Notes: generated by a model from the letters alone, not told the origin. DNA of 40,196 nt from Phycisphaerae bacterium (GCA_035384605.1 DAOOIV010000045.1:1-40196); one strand, 5' to 3'; counted from the first letter of the stretch, positions 8,295 to 19,100 are shown. Translations and numbers: made by a program.

Positions 8295-9320
8295 ATGATC
8301 ACTTCCACATGTCATCGTTCAGGGAGCGGAAAGGTTATTGAGGCTGGTTCGAGCAACCGCCGGCAGACGGCCTTCACGTTGATCGAAGTCCTAGTCGTCG
8401 TGGCGATCATCGCACTGTTGATTGCCATCCTCTTGCCCTCGCTCAAGGCGGCGAGGGAAAACGCCAGGGCTACCGTCTGCGGACACCAACAAAGGCAGTT
8501 GGCTCAGGCCGGCACCATTTGGATGACCGAGGGCAACAAGAACATGGTCCCGGCGCACCGGGGATGGGCAACTCACGTCCTGAGGGTTATGAAAGGGCAG
8601 GCCGACATGTTCAAATGCCCGTCCACGGAAACACTGGTGCCCATCGCCCCGGTCCTGATCAGACAATACCGGACAGGCTTTACCTATCCGGCCCTCTCGA
8701 CAGACAGCCCATATTTCCGCCGAAATCCGAATCCGGACGGCCAAGGCTTCTATCGGGCGGACATGGAAACGGAGGCGATGGAGCAGTTGGGCAGCGGTGC
8801 AGGCGATGCGGATTTCGACGATGCCTATGTTTACACCAAGCCCTTGGGCGACGGCAAGATCGCCGAAGTCTACGCCGTGAAGGCGGGGACGGGCCGCGCG
8901 CTGAGTATGTTTGATTACAAGGGCAAGTTGCTTGCCGAGTACTTCAGCACGACGCCGCGTTACCAGTTGCCCACCCTGTGGGGCAGCTACGGAATGAACC
9001 TGTCGGCCGCCATCCCGGGCGCGAAACCGTACAACATCCTGTACCTCGACTACACCGATTGGGCGGCGGTGGTCGAAAGCCGGTTTGGCGTCATTTCAGC
9101 CTACGACGGCAAACGCCGGGGCGACGGCAAGCCGGGAAGAGAGAAGTACGAATGGGTCGACCCTCGCCACAACAGGCGAGTGAACGTCTGTTTTCTGGAC
9201 ACGCATGTCGAACGTATGGTACCCCAGAAACTGGTTCCGCCCCTAAACGAGGATTTACCCTCGCCGTGGCACCCGCAACGCCCGCCCGGCTGGATAGTCC
9301 CCGGCCTGCCAGCGGAGTGA
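8295..9320 (+). CDS. Pseudopilin-like protein with prepilin N-terminal methylation signal
   Basis: This 341-residue protein has a leader of about 33 residues, then AFTLIEVLVVVAIIALLIA and ILLPSLKAARENARATVC, the opening shared with the pseudopilin at 3631-4491. The C-terminal HNRRVNVCFLDTHVERM fits the H-X9-DG-type motif of planctomycete pseudopilins. The ATG at 8295 is preferred over an in-frame ATG at 8268 because AGGAGGTG sits four bases before it. The residue before Phe is Ala instead of Gly, which is unusual for prepilin peptidase and may affect processing. It follows the LamG/dockerin gene on the same strand, separated by its own likely promoter. The two pseudopilins around the LamG gene probably belong to the same functional module, but no assembly genes are present. 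Confidence 0.88.
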   Translation: MITSTCHRSGSGKVIEAGSSNRRQTAFTLIEVLVVVAIIALLIAILLPSLKAARENARATVCGHQQRQLAQAGTIWMTEGNKNMVPAHRGWATHVLRVMKGQADMFKCPSTETLVPIAPVLIRQYRTGFTYPALSTDSPYFRRNPNPDGQGFYRADMETEAMEQLGSGAGDADFDDAYVYTKPLGDGKIAEVYAVKAGTGRALSMFDYKGKLLAEYFSTTPRYQLPTLWGSYGMNLSAAIPGAKPYNILYLDYTDWAAVVESRFGVISAYDGKRRGDGKPGREKYEWVDPRHNRRVNVCFLDTHVERMVPQKLVPPLNEDLPSPWHPQRPPGWIVPGLPAE

Positions 9321-9605
9321 CAGAAGTCACGAGTACGAGAAGGGCCTGCATCTGGGGGATTTAACAAATCCCTGCTGCTGCGGAAGCGTTCTTGTCTCAA
9401 GTCAAGGTCCAACGTGACCGGCTTCACTTGTAAGGACACCACCTCACGACACCCCGTAGCCCCTTGGCATGATCTGCCCGGAGCGCTTTTGCATGCTGGG
9501 CGAATCCATTACCATTCCGCCAGGCGCTCGGGGCCTACGGCCAAAACGGCTCATCTGAAAGAGCTGTGGCCGTGGCACCCGCAACCGCGCGCCTGGAGTG
9601 ACTTC

Positions 9606-10232
9606 ATGGCCCAGAATGAACAGGTGCTGGTGGTCGAGCGGAGGGTGGTGGAAGAGGTGGGCATGTTCCACGGCCTGCAGTTTGACGTGGAACGTTATCT
9701 CGACAAGCTTTTTGCAAAGGACGTTCCGCGGTTCATGCTTCGGTCACAGGCCGAGAAGGACCCCGCGTATAAGCAGCTCATCCCGTATGTCATCATGACT
9801 CACGACGGCAAGTACCTGAGCTACGTCCGCGGGCGCAGGGCGGGCGAGGCGCGGCTGATCGGGCTGCGGTCCATCGGGATTGGCGGCCACATCAACCCCG
9901 GCGACGACATGCCCCTGTTCAGCTCCGATTTCCGCGACGCTTACCGGACGGCCGTGGAACGTGAGGTGGCCGAGGAAGTATCCGTCGAGGCCGGCCACAC
10001 CGACCATATCGTGGCCCTGCTCAACGACGACCGCAACGAAGTCGGCCAGGTCCACCTCGGGATCGTCCACCTATGGGTCCTAGACGCGCCCAAGGTCACC
10101 AAACGCGAGCAGATGATCACTCAGATGTCCTTCATGACGCCGGCCGAGCTGCATGAGATCCGCGACGACATGGAAACCTGGTCCAGCCTGTGCGCCGACG
10201 GCTTGGAGGAAATGGTCAGACGAACGCGATGA
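9606..10232 (+). CDS. Nudix-fold protein
   Basis: This 208-residue cytosolic protein is of the Nudix superfamily. The core SIGIGGHINPGDD is followed some 25 residues later by AVEREVAEEVSV, matching the REUxEE centre of the Nudix box that binds the divalent metal, although spacing between the leading Gly and REVAEEV is longer than in the standard motif. The preceding stretch (DPAYKQLIPYVIM, YVRGRRAGEARL) is typical of a group of about 210-residue bacterial Nudix proteins of unknown substrate. The frame is open further upstream, but the ATG at 9606 has GGAG seven bases before it and starts the conserved part. The preceding 285 bases hold no clear gene. Hydrolysis of a nucleoside diphosphate derivative is the family expectation; the substrate is unknown. 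Confidence 0.85.
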   Translation: MAQNEQVLVVERRVVEEVGMFHGLQFDVERYLDKLFAKDVPRFMLRSQAEKDPAYKQLIPYVIMTHDGKYLSYVRGRRAGEARLIGLRSIGIGGHINPGDDMPLFSSDFRDAYRTAVEREVAEEVSVEAGHTDHIVALLNDDRNEVGQVHLGIVHLWVLDAPKVTKREQMITQMSFMTPAELHEIRDDMETWSSLCADGLEEMVRRTR

Positions 10233-10338
10233 GCCACGGCGGTTGACCCGATACGGCGTATTCTGTTGACGCCTCGAAGCCATGGCGATAGGGTGTCGCC
10301 GGAAAAAGGCAGCAACAACTCCACCACGAAGTGAGGGC

Positions 10339-11187
10339 ATGAAAATGATCAAATGCATCAGCTACTGGTCCACGAAAGACGGCTTGGCCGGCAAGACGAC
10401 GATCGAGGAGGCGCTCAGGGTGACCAGGGAGGCCGGGTTTGCGGGGTTGGAGTTGTGCATCGGCACCGACGGCGTGCTGACGACTTCGACCTCGCAGGCC
10501 GATTGCGAGGCCATCCGCAAGAAGATCGACGCTTCGGGGGTGATCGTCGAGACGCTCGCCAGCGGGATGTGCTGGGGCTTCAATCCGACGAGCGATGACC
10601 CGGCCGTGCGGCAGAAATCGATCGAGCTCCACTCCGACGCTCTGCAGCGGGCGGCTTGGCTGGGTTGCAGGGCCATGCTCTACGTGCCCGGCGTGGTCAA
10701 GAGCCCCATCTGCCCGGACGTCGTGCGTTACGACATCGCCGTCGAGCGGGCCCGCGAGGGTGTCAAGAAGCTGCTGGACGTGGCCGAGAAAGTCGGCGTC
10801 GATCTGTGCGTCGAAAACGTCTGGAACGGCATGTTCTACTCGCCGCTGGAGTTCATCCAGTTCATCGACTCATTCGGTAGCAAGCGTCTGGGGGTTTATT
10901 TCGACGTCGGCAACGGCATGGGTTACCATCAGCATCCGCCGCACTGGATCGAGCTGCTCGGCAAGCGGATCAAGCGCGTGCACATCAAAGACTACAATCT
11001 GAACTTCGGTTGGCTCGGCGCGTACTCATTCTGCGACCTAGGTGCCGGGCAGGTTCCCTGGGCCGAAGTGATGGATGCCCTTCGCGGCGTGGGCTACAAC
11101 GCAACCCTCGTGGCCGAAATGATGCCCTGGGATCCGGGCACCCTGGCCCGCACCAGCGCGGCTCTTGATGTGATCATGAGAATGTAA
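10339..11187 (+). CDS. Sugar phosphate isomerase/epimerase-like TIM barrel
   Basis: This 282-residue protein is of the xylose isomerase-like TIM-barrel (AP endonuclease 2) superfamily. The metal-site pattern is visible: Glu in DLCVENVWNG, Asp in GVYFDVGNGMG, His in RVHIKDYN, and Glu in TLVAEMMPW near the end. The opening IKCISYWSTKDG and EAGFAGLELCIG are typical. The start at 10339 follows a purine-rich GTGAGGG; a second in-frame ATG is two codons later. It probably interconverts a keto sugar or cyclitol derivative liberated from polysaccharide. It lies about 100 bases after the Nudix gene on the same strand and converges on the heparinase-like gene, so co-transcription with the Nudix gene is possible. 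No exact substrate can be assigned. Confidence 0.9.
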   Translation: MKMIKCISYWSTKDGLAGKTTIEEALRVTREAGFAGLELCIGTDGVLTTSTSQADCEAIRKKIDASGVIVETLASGMCWGFNPTSDDPAVRQKSIELHSDALQRAAWLGCRAMLYVPGVVKSPICPDVVRYDIAVERAREGVKKLLDVAEKVGVDLCVENVWNGMFYSPLEFIQFIDSFGSKRLGVYFDVGNGMGYHQHPPHWIELLGKRIKRVHIKDYNLNFGWLGAYSFCDLGAGQVPWAEVMDALRGVGYNATLVAEMMPWDPGTLARTSAALDVIMRM

Positions 11188-11218
11188 GCCGGCCGCGAGG
11201 TTTCGGGCCGTCGATGAA

Positions 11219-14200
11219 TCATCTCCGAGACACCGCCGCTGACCACCGCCATTCGGCAATGATTGCCGACTGGTTGGCCGGATCGATACGTTCCACGACC
11301 GCTCGGAAACGATCAGTCAGGATCCGGCTGAAGACAACCGTTGCCGCCGGTTGATCGGCGGTGGTCTCGAAGGGGCCAAGCAATCTCCATTCATTAGCCC
11401 CCATATCCCAGCTTTCCACGCGTCCGGCCGTCGGCAAGGGTGTGCGAATCTCCATCTCCGTCATCCCCGTCGGCTGCGGCAAACGCACCTCCAACCACTG
11501 CGGCATGGGCAGCCCCGGCAACGACACCCAGCTCGTGTTGACATCGCCGTCGAGAGCATCAACCCCGTCCGTCCACGAACTACTGGCCCGCGTGCGGACG
11601 CCTTCCTGATAGGCCGGTACGTTGACATCCGCCCTGACGTGAAGCAAGTCGGTTCCATACCGCGCATCTTCGATACCTGTCCGGGCAGGGGACAGCCGCG
11701 GGTATGAACCGATGGTCAATTCACTCCGCCCTTCCGGAAGAGCGATCGACACCAGGTTCTCATGCTGCTTGAAATCCACCGGCCGGCCACCAAGCCGGAC
11801 CCACTTCACCTGCGCTCCACGATCCACAGCGAGGGTGACCGACGTCGGCCGTTCAGCCCAGAATTGGGCGATCATCTGGGGGGCGTCTTTCAGGTGCGGC
11901 CACTCGACAGCCCCGGAAAGACGATGGTTGGCCCTGAGCACCTCCGCGCCTCGCAGATTGACGTATGTCCCGTTGAGGAAAACGACGGCCCCATCCTGAA
12001 CCTCCTCTCGGCCGGATGGCCTGATGCCTGTGGGCATGGCAGCAGCTACACGAGCATCCGACCGGAGCCGCTCCTTGTTGCCCGAGTCCGCGCCCGTGAC
12101 GCTTAACCAGAAAGCCTGCGATTCTTCGCCCTCCTCATCCACGGTTTGATACGAGCCGGGTCCAAGCGAACGCACGACACAGTGCGGGACCACAAACCCG
12201 GAGCCGACCTGTGTCGGCCAGCGACACACCGTGACAAAAGACACGTGAGAAGCCGGCTTCTCTGCGCGGAAGCGGACGTATTTCCTCGGCAAGGTCCGAT
12301 GGTAGCCATCCTGGAGAATCGCCTGAAGCGGCATATCCGCCAGCACCTGCAAGAGGCACTTGTGTGGCCCGCGACCGATTTCCAGATCGTTCGGACCGCT
12401 CATCCCAAAGGGATTCTCGGGATGCAGAATCAGGTCGAATTGATGTTCGCCTTTGCCCTCAAGCCGGTCACAAATCACGACGAGGCCATGCCGTGTGAAA
12501 ACCAGGTCCCGCGTCCACGATTCCAGCTTGTCCGGATATGCAGCCTTGAGCTGTCCCGATGCCGCACCGATGAGCGAAGTCCCGACGGCCGCAAGGAGCT
12601 CGCCGTCCGCGCGTACCTGATTCTCATTATCCACCATGACCACGTTGTGAGCGACGGTCCTGGAAAGGCAACTGCCGTAAATGGGACTGTTGTAATTGGC
12701 TGAGCCCGAGTCGATGATTGTCGGCCGACCGCCGCCGAACAGATAAAACGTGCCGATGTCATGATGTCCGCGATTCTGGTGAAACTTGATCGCCGCCATG
12801 GGGTCATACGGGCCCCAGCCACAACGCATCACCACCTGCCCGATATCCTGAAAGGCTCGGATACATGCGCCGGCCTGCGGTTCCTTTTCGCGCAGTCCGG
12901 GGTCGTCCCATAGCAGGATGCGCGGTGTGCCGGGTACCGGCGTCGTACGGCGATATAGCCACGCGGCCAGGCCGTCGTTGCGATTCTTCATCAGACAAGT
13001 CAGCAGGTCTCCATACCATGAAGTGGTGCCCCCCTCGTCGCCGAAATCGACCACCGCAGACTTGACGGCACCGCTTTCTTCCCAGGCGATGATGCTCCAC
13101 GCCATGTGGTCGAGCAGGTTTTCCGGCACATGCGTAAACAGATTCTCGCCGGTGACCCGACGCAAGGCATTGGCGAAGTCGCAGACGTAGCGTGTGCCGT
13201 AGTTCATGTAGCTGATGCTCTCCTTGTAGCCGCCGTCGCGGCCGAAGTTCGGTTCGGACGGGCCGATCACCGGAATCGGCTTCGGACGATTCACCGGCCA
13301 GGGGTTGTCGACGTACCAGTCGCCGCCGCGATCGTGGAGCCAGGCGCGAACGCGGTTGCGCACCAGTCGAGTCCAATGCGGGGCTTCGGGTTGCGCGCCA
13401 AGAATGGCCAAGGCCCCCAGCCCGGCCGAGGCCGAGCATACCATCACCCAGTTTCCGGTGGGGGTCTGGTGACGGGGAATCTGTGATGAGCCTATCGGAT
13501 CGGCCCATTCGCGGACCAGCATGCGAATACCCTTGTCTGCCAAGGCCTGTCGAACGGTCTGCCGTTGCGCATCGGTCAGGTGCGGATAAAGCAGGTCATA
13601 GCCGACGGCCACCGCCTCGACCATCATGGCCGTCTCCAACGCTGATCGCCACGGCGGATCAAAGTGCTTCGGATCGTCAAACAACGGGCCCAGCCAACGC
13701 TCGTACGAACAGGCGGTCATGAGCATTTCGACGCCCTTGGCCGCCAGGGTCTTGTCGCCGGTCACAGCGGCGACAAACGCCACGTTCTCCAGATGCCGAT
13801 GGTACCAACCACTTGAAACGCTGTAGTTTCCGTGCTGGCCGACACCGCCCTTTGCATACTGCTCGGTGACCGGTTCGAGCTCGAGGGCGCTGTGCGCGGC
13901 GTTGACCTGGTACTGCCAACCGCGACGAAGCCTTTCGGATTGGCCGATCCTTTCGCGAAGAGCCGCAATCTCCGAGGCGTCGACCAGAAGGTAGGGATGA
14001 GCCAGATCCGGGGGCACGACCACGGCATCCCGATCGGTCTGGGAAACGAAGAAGGTCCGATAGTTGGCCGGCGGCGTCCAAAACCCCTCGTCGTCGCCGC
14101 AAAAGGCCCGCCAGTAGTACTGCCCGTCGGGCAGAGGCTCACCCTGGTAAGCCACCAACACCACGGGCGAGATGCCCGAGGTGTCCGTGATCTCGAATTC

Positions 14201-14464
14201 AGTCAGGGTGAAGCCGTCGGCAAAAGCGGCGTCGCGAGCCAGTTCCACGCGGTACTTCGTGGCGGAAGACAGGCCGCAGATGTGAAATGTCGGCCGGCGC
14301 TCGGTGATCGTCTCGTAGTCCGAGGGCCACACGGGCAGCGGGGGCAGAATCTTCACATGAACCCCGCCGACAGGCATGTCCCCGGCACGCAAGACCGGCG
14401 GCACAAGAAGCGCCGGCCAGGCAACCACCATCGCAACGAGCACGCTCCGCAGCCTGATCACCAT
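11219..14464 (-). CDS. Heparinase II/III-family polysaccharide lyase-like protein, secreted
   Basis: This is a 1081-residue secreted protein. It begins with a signal peptide (VLVAMVVAWPALLVPPVLRAG), followed by an Ig-like DUF4962-type N-terminal region and an alpha/alpha toroid (LRERIGQSERLRRGWQYQV through NYGTRYVCDFANALRR). Around residue 555-650 is the heparinase II/III beta-sandwich signature: AIKFHQNRGHHDIGTFYLF, then PTIIDSGSANYNSP and RTVAHNVVMVDN. The C-terminal 125 residues (ASSSWTDGVDALDGDVNTSW to the end) look like an F5/8 type C, discoidin-like sugar-binding domain. Family members cleave uronic-acid-containing polysaccharides by beta-elimination. It starts from its own ATG with GTGAGG about ten bases ahead and is divergent from the AAA ATPase gene. 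Substrate and activity are inferred; the catalytic residues were not all identified. Confidence 0.88.
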   Translation of the reverse strand: MVIRLRSVLVAMVVAWPALLVPPVLRAGDMPVGGVHVKILPPLPVWPSDYETITERRPTFHICGLSSATKYRVELARDAAFADGFTLTEFEITDTSGISPVVLVAYQGEPLPDGQYYWRAFCGDDEGFWTPPANYRTFFVSQTDRDAVVVPPDLAHPYLLVDASEIAALRERIGQSERLRRGWQYQVNAAHSALELEPVTEQYAKGGVGQHGNYSVSSGWYHRHLENVAFVAAVTGDKTLAAKGVEMLMTACSYERWLGPLFDDPKHFDPPWRSALETAMMVEAVAVGYDLLYPHLTDAQRQTVRQALADKGIRMLVREWADPIGSSQIPRHQTPTGNWVMVCSASAGLGALAILGAQPEAPHWTRLVRNRVRAWLHDRGGDWYVDNPWPVNRPKPIPVIGPSEPNFGRDGGYKESISYMNYGTRYVCDFANALRRVTGENLFTHVPENLLDHMAWSIIAWEESGAVKSAVVDFGDEGGTTSWYGDLLTCLMKNRNDGLAAWLYRRTTPVPGTPRILLWDDPGLREKEPQAGACIRAFQDIGQVVMRCGWGPYDPMAAIKFHQNRGHHDIGTFYLFGGGRPTIIDSGSANYNSPIYGSCLSRTVAHNVVMVDNENQVRADGELLAAVGTSLIGAASGQLKAAYPDKLESWTRDLVFTRHGLVVICDRLEGKGEHQFDLILHPENPFGMSGPNDLEIGRGPHKCLLQVLADMPLQAILQDGYHRTLPRKYVRFRAEKPASHVSFVTVCRWPTQVGSGFVVPHCVVRSLGPGSYQTVDEEGEESQAFWLSVTGADSGNKERLRSDARVAAAMPTGIRPSGREEVQDGAVVFLNGTYVNLRGAEVLRANHRLSGAVEWPHLKDAPQMIAQFWAERPTSVTLAVDRGAQVKWVRLGGRPVDFKQHENLVSIALPEGRSELTIGSYPRLSPARTGIEDARYGTDLLHVRADVNVPAYQEGVRTRASSSWTDGVDALDGDVNTSWVSLPGLPMPQWLEVRLPQPTGMTEMEIRTPLPTAGRVESWDMGANEWRLLGPFETTADQPAATVVFSRILTDRFRAVVERIDPANQSAIIAEWRWSAAVSRR

Positions 14465-14756
14465 CTCGGCCTCACCCCCGTCATCCGTACTTTCATAACC
14501 GCCACCACCGGGGAAGGACGTCCGCCGTTGGGCGTCATCCCAGCCGCACGCATATCAGCCGCGCAGAAATCCGCGAGACGGGAACCGATTATAACCCGCC
14601 CGCTTCGCGCCTGTTAGTTATCGGGTCTCCATCCGACTTCAAGGCCCGCCTTCGGATCACCGATGACCCACCAGGCAGCCTCTGGATGACAGCGCGCCTG
14701 TCAACAAGCGTTCAAATGGCAAGAGGATAGTTTTTATCGCTCTGAAGGAGGTCAGG

Positions 14757-16085
14757 ATGCCACTCAGCAACGCTGCGGTCGCGGAACCGCCGGCTCAAAC
14801 GGCGTCCTCCGCAACGACGAATATCTACCAACCCGTTCCCCCCGAGTCCCTCGAGCAGGCCGGTCTGACCAACGAGATGGTCGACGCCCTGATCTTCAAG
14901 TACCTCATGAACGTCGGTTCGGCACCGGGCGCCAAAATCGCCTCCACGCTGGCGTTGCCTCACCCGCTGGTCGTCGAACGGCTGACGGATCTCAAGAAGC
15001 AACAACTCCTCGGCTACGTGGGCAACGCCAACATGGGCGACTTCACCTACACGTTGACCGAGGCCGGCCGCGGGCGAGCCCGGCAGTTCATGGAAGAGAG
15101 CATGTATTTCGGCGCCGCCCCCGTTCCGCTCGACGCCTACTGCAAGGCAGTCGCCGCTCAATCGATCACCAATGAGAAGCCCGGCCCTGATCAGCTCAGA
15201 AACGCCTTTTCCGACCTGCTCATCAACGAAAGGATGTTCTCGACCCTCGGACCGGCGATCAATTCCGGACGCGGCCTGTTCCTCTATGGCCCTCCCGGAA
15301 ACGGAAAAACCAGTATTGCCGAGCGGATCACCCGCTGTTTCGGAAGCGAGATCTACATTCCCTATGCCATCCACATCGACGGCTTCATCGTCAAGCTCTT
15401 CGACCCCGAGATTCATGAGCGGATTCCGTTACCCAAGTCGTCGATCTTCAAGACCGCCGCCGTCGACGAGCGATGGGTGCGAATCAAACGCCCCACCGTC
15501 GTGGTCGGCGGCGAATTGACCATGGATCAGCTCGAAATCCGCTGGAATCCCACGACCCGGGTCAGCGAAGCCTCGATGCAGCTCAAAAGCAACTGCGGCA
15601 CGCTGGTGATCGATGACTTCGGCCGGCAGCGCATGAACCCCTTCGAACTGCTCAACCGCTGGATCGTGCCGCTGGAAAAGCGCTTCGACTTTCTGGCCCT
15701 CGCCAACGGCGTGAAAATCCAGGTGCCGTTCGATCAGCTCCTGATCTTCTCGACCAACCTCGAGCCGAAGGACCTCGTCGACGACGCCTTCCTGAGGCGT
15801 ATCCCCTACAAGATCCACGTCGACAACCCGTCTGAGGAAGAATACCGCAAGCTGATGCAAATGATGTGCGACTTCCTCGGGATCAAGTACGACGACGCAC
15901 TGGTCACGAAGCTGATCGACAAACACTATGCACAAACGGGTCGTCCCTTCCGCTGTTGCCAGCCGCGCGACCTGGTCATGCTTTCCAAGAACTACTGCGA
16001 GTACAACAAGATCCCCGTCCACCTCGACGAAGAAACGCTTGATTACGCCGTCAGCGTCTACTTCACGGTCATGGAGGGGACGTGA
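14757..16085 (+). CDS. AAA ATPase with N-terminal winged-helix-like region
   Basis: This 442-residue cytosolic ATPase starts behind a near-perfect AAGGAGGT. Residues about 35-125 look like a winged helix (MVDALIFKYLMNVGSAPGAK, LTDLKKQQLLGYVG). The AAA core follows: Walker A GPPGNGKTS near residue 178, Walker B LVIDDFG near 282, and a sensor-1-like LLIFSTNLEPKDLVD. The late LRRIPYKIHVDNPSEEEY and a C-terminal helical lid complete it. Similar proteins are common in planctomycetes and deltaproteobacteria without an agreed role. It is a single-gene unit: divergent from the heparinase-like gene and convergent with SecDF, with a terminator between. A role in remodelling or regulation is an inference from the fold only. 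Confidence 0.88.
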   Translation: MPLSNAAVAEPPAQTASSATTNIYQPVPPESLEQAGLTNEMVDALIFKYLMNVGSAPGAKIASTLALPHPLVVERLTDLKKQQLLGYVGNANMGDFTYTLTEAGRGRARQFMEESMYFGAAPVPLDAYCKAVAAQSITNEKPGPDQLRNAFSDLLINERMFSTLGPAINSGRGLFLYGPPGNGKTSIAERITRCFGSEIYIPYAIHIDGFIVKLFDPEIHERIPLPKSSIFKTAAVDERWVRIKRPTVVVGGELTMDQLEIRWNPTTRVSEASMQLKSNCGTLVIDDFGRQRMNPFELLNRWIVPLEKRFDFLALANGVKIQVPFDQLLIFSTNLEPKDLVDDAFLRRIPYKIHVDNPSEEEYRKLMQMMCDFLGIKYDDALVTKLIDKHYAQTGRPFRCCQPRDLVMLSKNYCEYNKIPVHLDEETLDYAVSVYFTVMEGT

Positions 16086-16126
16086 GAACCGGCATCACCC
16101 GCCGGACATGACGCTTTAGCGCAACA

Positions 16127-16174
16127 GGCCTCGGTCCGCCCGGTATTCAGGCGAACCGAGGCCCGTTCGTTTTT
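16127..16174 (+). terminator. Rho-independent terminator after the AAA ATPase gene
   Basis: A 14-bp stem with one mismatch (GGCCTCGGTCCGCC at 16127-16140 against GGCGAACCGAGGCC at 16150-16163) closes a 9-base loop. It is followed by CGTTCGTTTTT. The T tract serves the plus-strand gene only. It lies in the short space between two converging genes. Confidence 0.85.
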
Positions 16175-16198
16175 CAAAAGGCCGAATCCGGCCGCAAA

Positions 16199-19100
16199 TC
16201 AGGCGGGCGAAGCTGCTCGGTCCTCTCGGGCGAAGCTCCGGGCCAAAACGACCAGCACGACAACCGACAGCCCCAGAATCACCAGCGGCAACACCCTCGA
16301 CACCATGCGGCCGGGGATCATCCATGCCAGACCGGCAAGCGTCAGACCGGCAAGCACTACCGTCACCACCCAAAGGATCCGCGGATGGTGGATCAACGGC
16401 GTGGCGATAGCCAACGTACTGTACGTACCGCTGAGCGAACCGACGATCATCGCGAAAGCGAAACCGTGAATGCCCTCGCCGCCGAAGAAATACATGACGA
16501 ACAGCGTCATCAACACGGTCAACGTCGTCAGGATGGTCCGCGACAAGGTCTGGTTCAATGAGTCGTTGATCAGCCGGGCTGAGATCGTCGCAATACGGCC
16601 GCGGTTCTCACGAATGCGGTCAAAAATCACGATCGTGTCGTTGATCGAGAAGCCCACGATGGTCAGAAGGGCGGCGACGATGTTCAGGTCGATCCGAAAA
16701 TCGCGAAGCATGAGCACCTCGCCCACCCGTGTGTGCCAGACGTGGTGGGCGATGAAAATGCCCGCCAGGGCAATGGCCACGTCGTGATAAAGGGCGAGAA
16801 TGCCCGCCAGGCCGAAGGTCAGCGACCCGAACCGGATCCACAGATAGGCGGCGATGGCGATAAGAGACAGCACCACGGCGATAATCGCCTTGGTGATCGC
16901 CTCGCTGGCTACCTGGGGAGAGAACTGCGTCACTCGCTGCAGCGACAGGCTGGTCGCCAGCGCCTCCTTCACCAGGTTAACCTCCTTCCTGGCCACGTCG
17001 CCAAGCCACTTGGTGTTGTCCTCTTCATCGAGGTAGCTGAAGACCGGGTCCTTGACCATGATGGCCACGCGCGTGCACGGATCCACGGCCGGATCGCCTC
17101 CTCCCGCGGCCTCAAGGCCGATCACTCTCGTGGGGCGCGACCCCTGATCCTCGAAGCCCGGCTGCAGCCGCATCCGCTTGATTCTCGCTTCCAACTGGGC
17201 GGCACTTTGCGCGGGGTTCAAACCATCAAAGACCATGACCAGTCCACCATGGAAATCGATCGTGTCCGATTCCATGGCTTCGCCCCGTCGAACCCTCTGG
17301 ACGATCTGGGCCTGAGAGTGTCCGCCGATGACGTCCGCCAACACCACGGCGTCGCTCTTGATTGGATAGATCCCTTCAGGGGCTCTGTCGGGGTCGGTTT
17401 CCAGCCGGGCGTCGACCGCGGGCGTCACCTCAAGGATCTCCCCCATGGTCGCCAACATCGCCTCGGCCACCAGCGTCTTGCGCGGCTCGGTGACGATGAC
17501 CTCGTATGCCTCTCGCTTCTCACCCTCCGAGGCCAGCTCGATCGTCTGCACGCGGGCCGACATCAGATTGCGCCAGGCGTTTGAAGCGTATTCGGCCGCT
17601 TTCCTCACCTCTTCCTGAACGCCGGCCAGGTCCAACGGCTTGGGGGCTTCCTCTTCGGAGGTTCTCGTGGGAACCTTGACCTGGACGATCACGCCCTTAC
17701 CGTCCTCGGTCGGCGTGACGCCGTTACGAGCGACCGCATCATCCTCCTCAAGGGTGGGCATCAATAACGACGTGATTTGAGACGCCGTCAGATCGCCCGG
17801 CGTCGTGACCCGGAAACGGTTTTCGCCCACCTCGGTGACCGTCGCGCCGGCCAGCCACGTTGCGGCCTGCCTGAGCCAGTTGGCCGCGTCGTTGGCGACA
17901 AGCTGCTGAATCTTCTCATCGTTGAGCTGCTTCTGACTGTCGGCCTTGATCTCTATCTGGACACTGGTTCCTCCGATGAACTCGATGTCCATGTAATCGG
18001 CAGGCTTCACCATGAACATGCCGAGCAGGCCGATGCCGATCACCGCCGCGGAGCAGGCCCAGAAGATGCGATACTTGGCCATCCAGTTGATGTTCGGTGC
18101 GCTCAGCAGTTTGAACATCGGCAGACGGTTGGCTTGCCGGTGGCCGGTTGCCCCATACAGGAAACGGAACAACCACAAGCCGGCCATCAACACTACCGCA
18201 GTTCCCGCCAGCCAGGCCACGAAGACACCAAGCCCGTAAAGACGCGAATCCTGAAGAGTGTCGGGATTGTTCGCCAGGTACCCTGTTCCCATCAATACCC
18301 CTGCCGCTACCACCAGAATGCCCGTGCCCAGCCAGGCCTTGTTCGTTTCCTCTCGGTTCAAGGTATTGGGCACCATGATGTGGAAATACTGGCGGGTCAC
18401 GAACAAGGCTGTAAACATGCTTGTGCACAAGCCGATGCCCAGCGTCAGGCCGAAACCTCTGATCTCTTCGCTGCCGATGACTCCCAGGATCACGGCCGTG
18501 ATAATCGTGGTCACGTTCGAGTCGAGAATGGCGCTGAACGCCTTCTCGTAACCCAGCTTCGCGGCCATCCTGACCGAAATGCCTCGCTGCAACTCCTCGC
18601 GCATGCGCTCATAAATCAGCACGTTCGCGTCCACCGCCATGCCCAATGTCAGCACCAGACCGGCGATGCCCGGCAGCGTAAACGTGGCCTGCAGAAAGCT
18701 CATAATGCCCAGCGTGATGACCATGTTCAGCAAGAGGGCGATATCGGCGATCGCGCCGTTATAGAAGTAGTAGACGGCCATGAACACCGCCACCACAACG
18801 AACGCCATGACCGAGGCCCGGAAACCCATCCGGCGGTTGGTTTCACCCAGCGAGGGGCCCACGCTGTTCTGTTGCAGCGGGACTTCCTTGAGCTTGGCCG
18901 GCAGAGAACCCGCCTCCAACGTGCGAACGATGTAGTCGACTCGCTGCGGCGTGAACCGGCCGGTGATCTGGCCCCTGTCCGAGATGGCGCTGTGGATGTT
19001 CGCCGAGGAGATGGCCTCGTCGTCCAGGACGATGCACAAGGGCCGCCCGATGTTGTTGTTGGTCAATTCCCAGAACTGCGCTGGACCGTTCCCGCCCAGT

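Noticed and set aside
13832..14617. 261-codon open frame on the plus strand
   Set aside because: Antisense to the 5' end of the heparinase-like gene, without domains or start signal.
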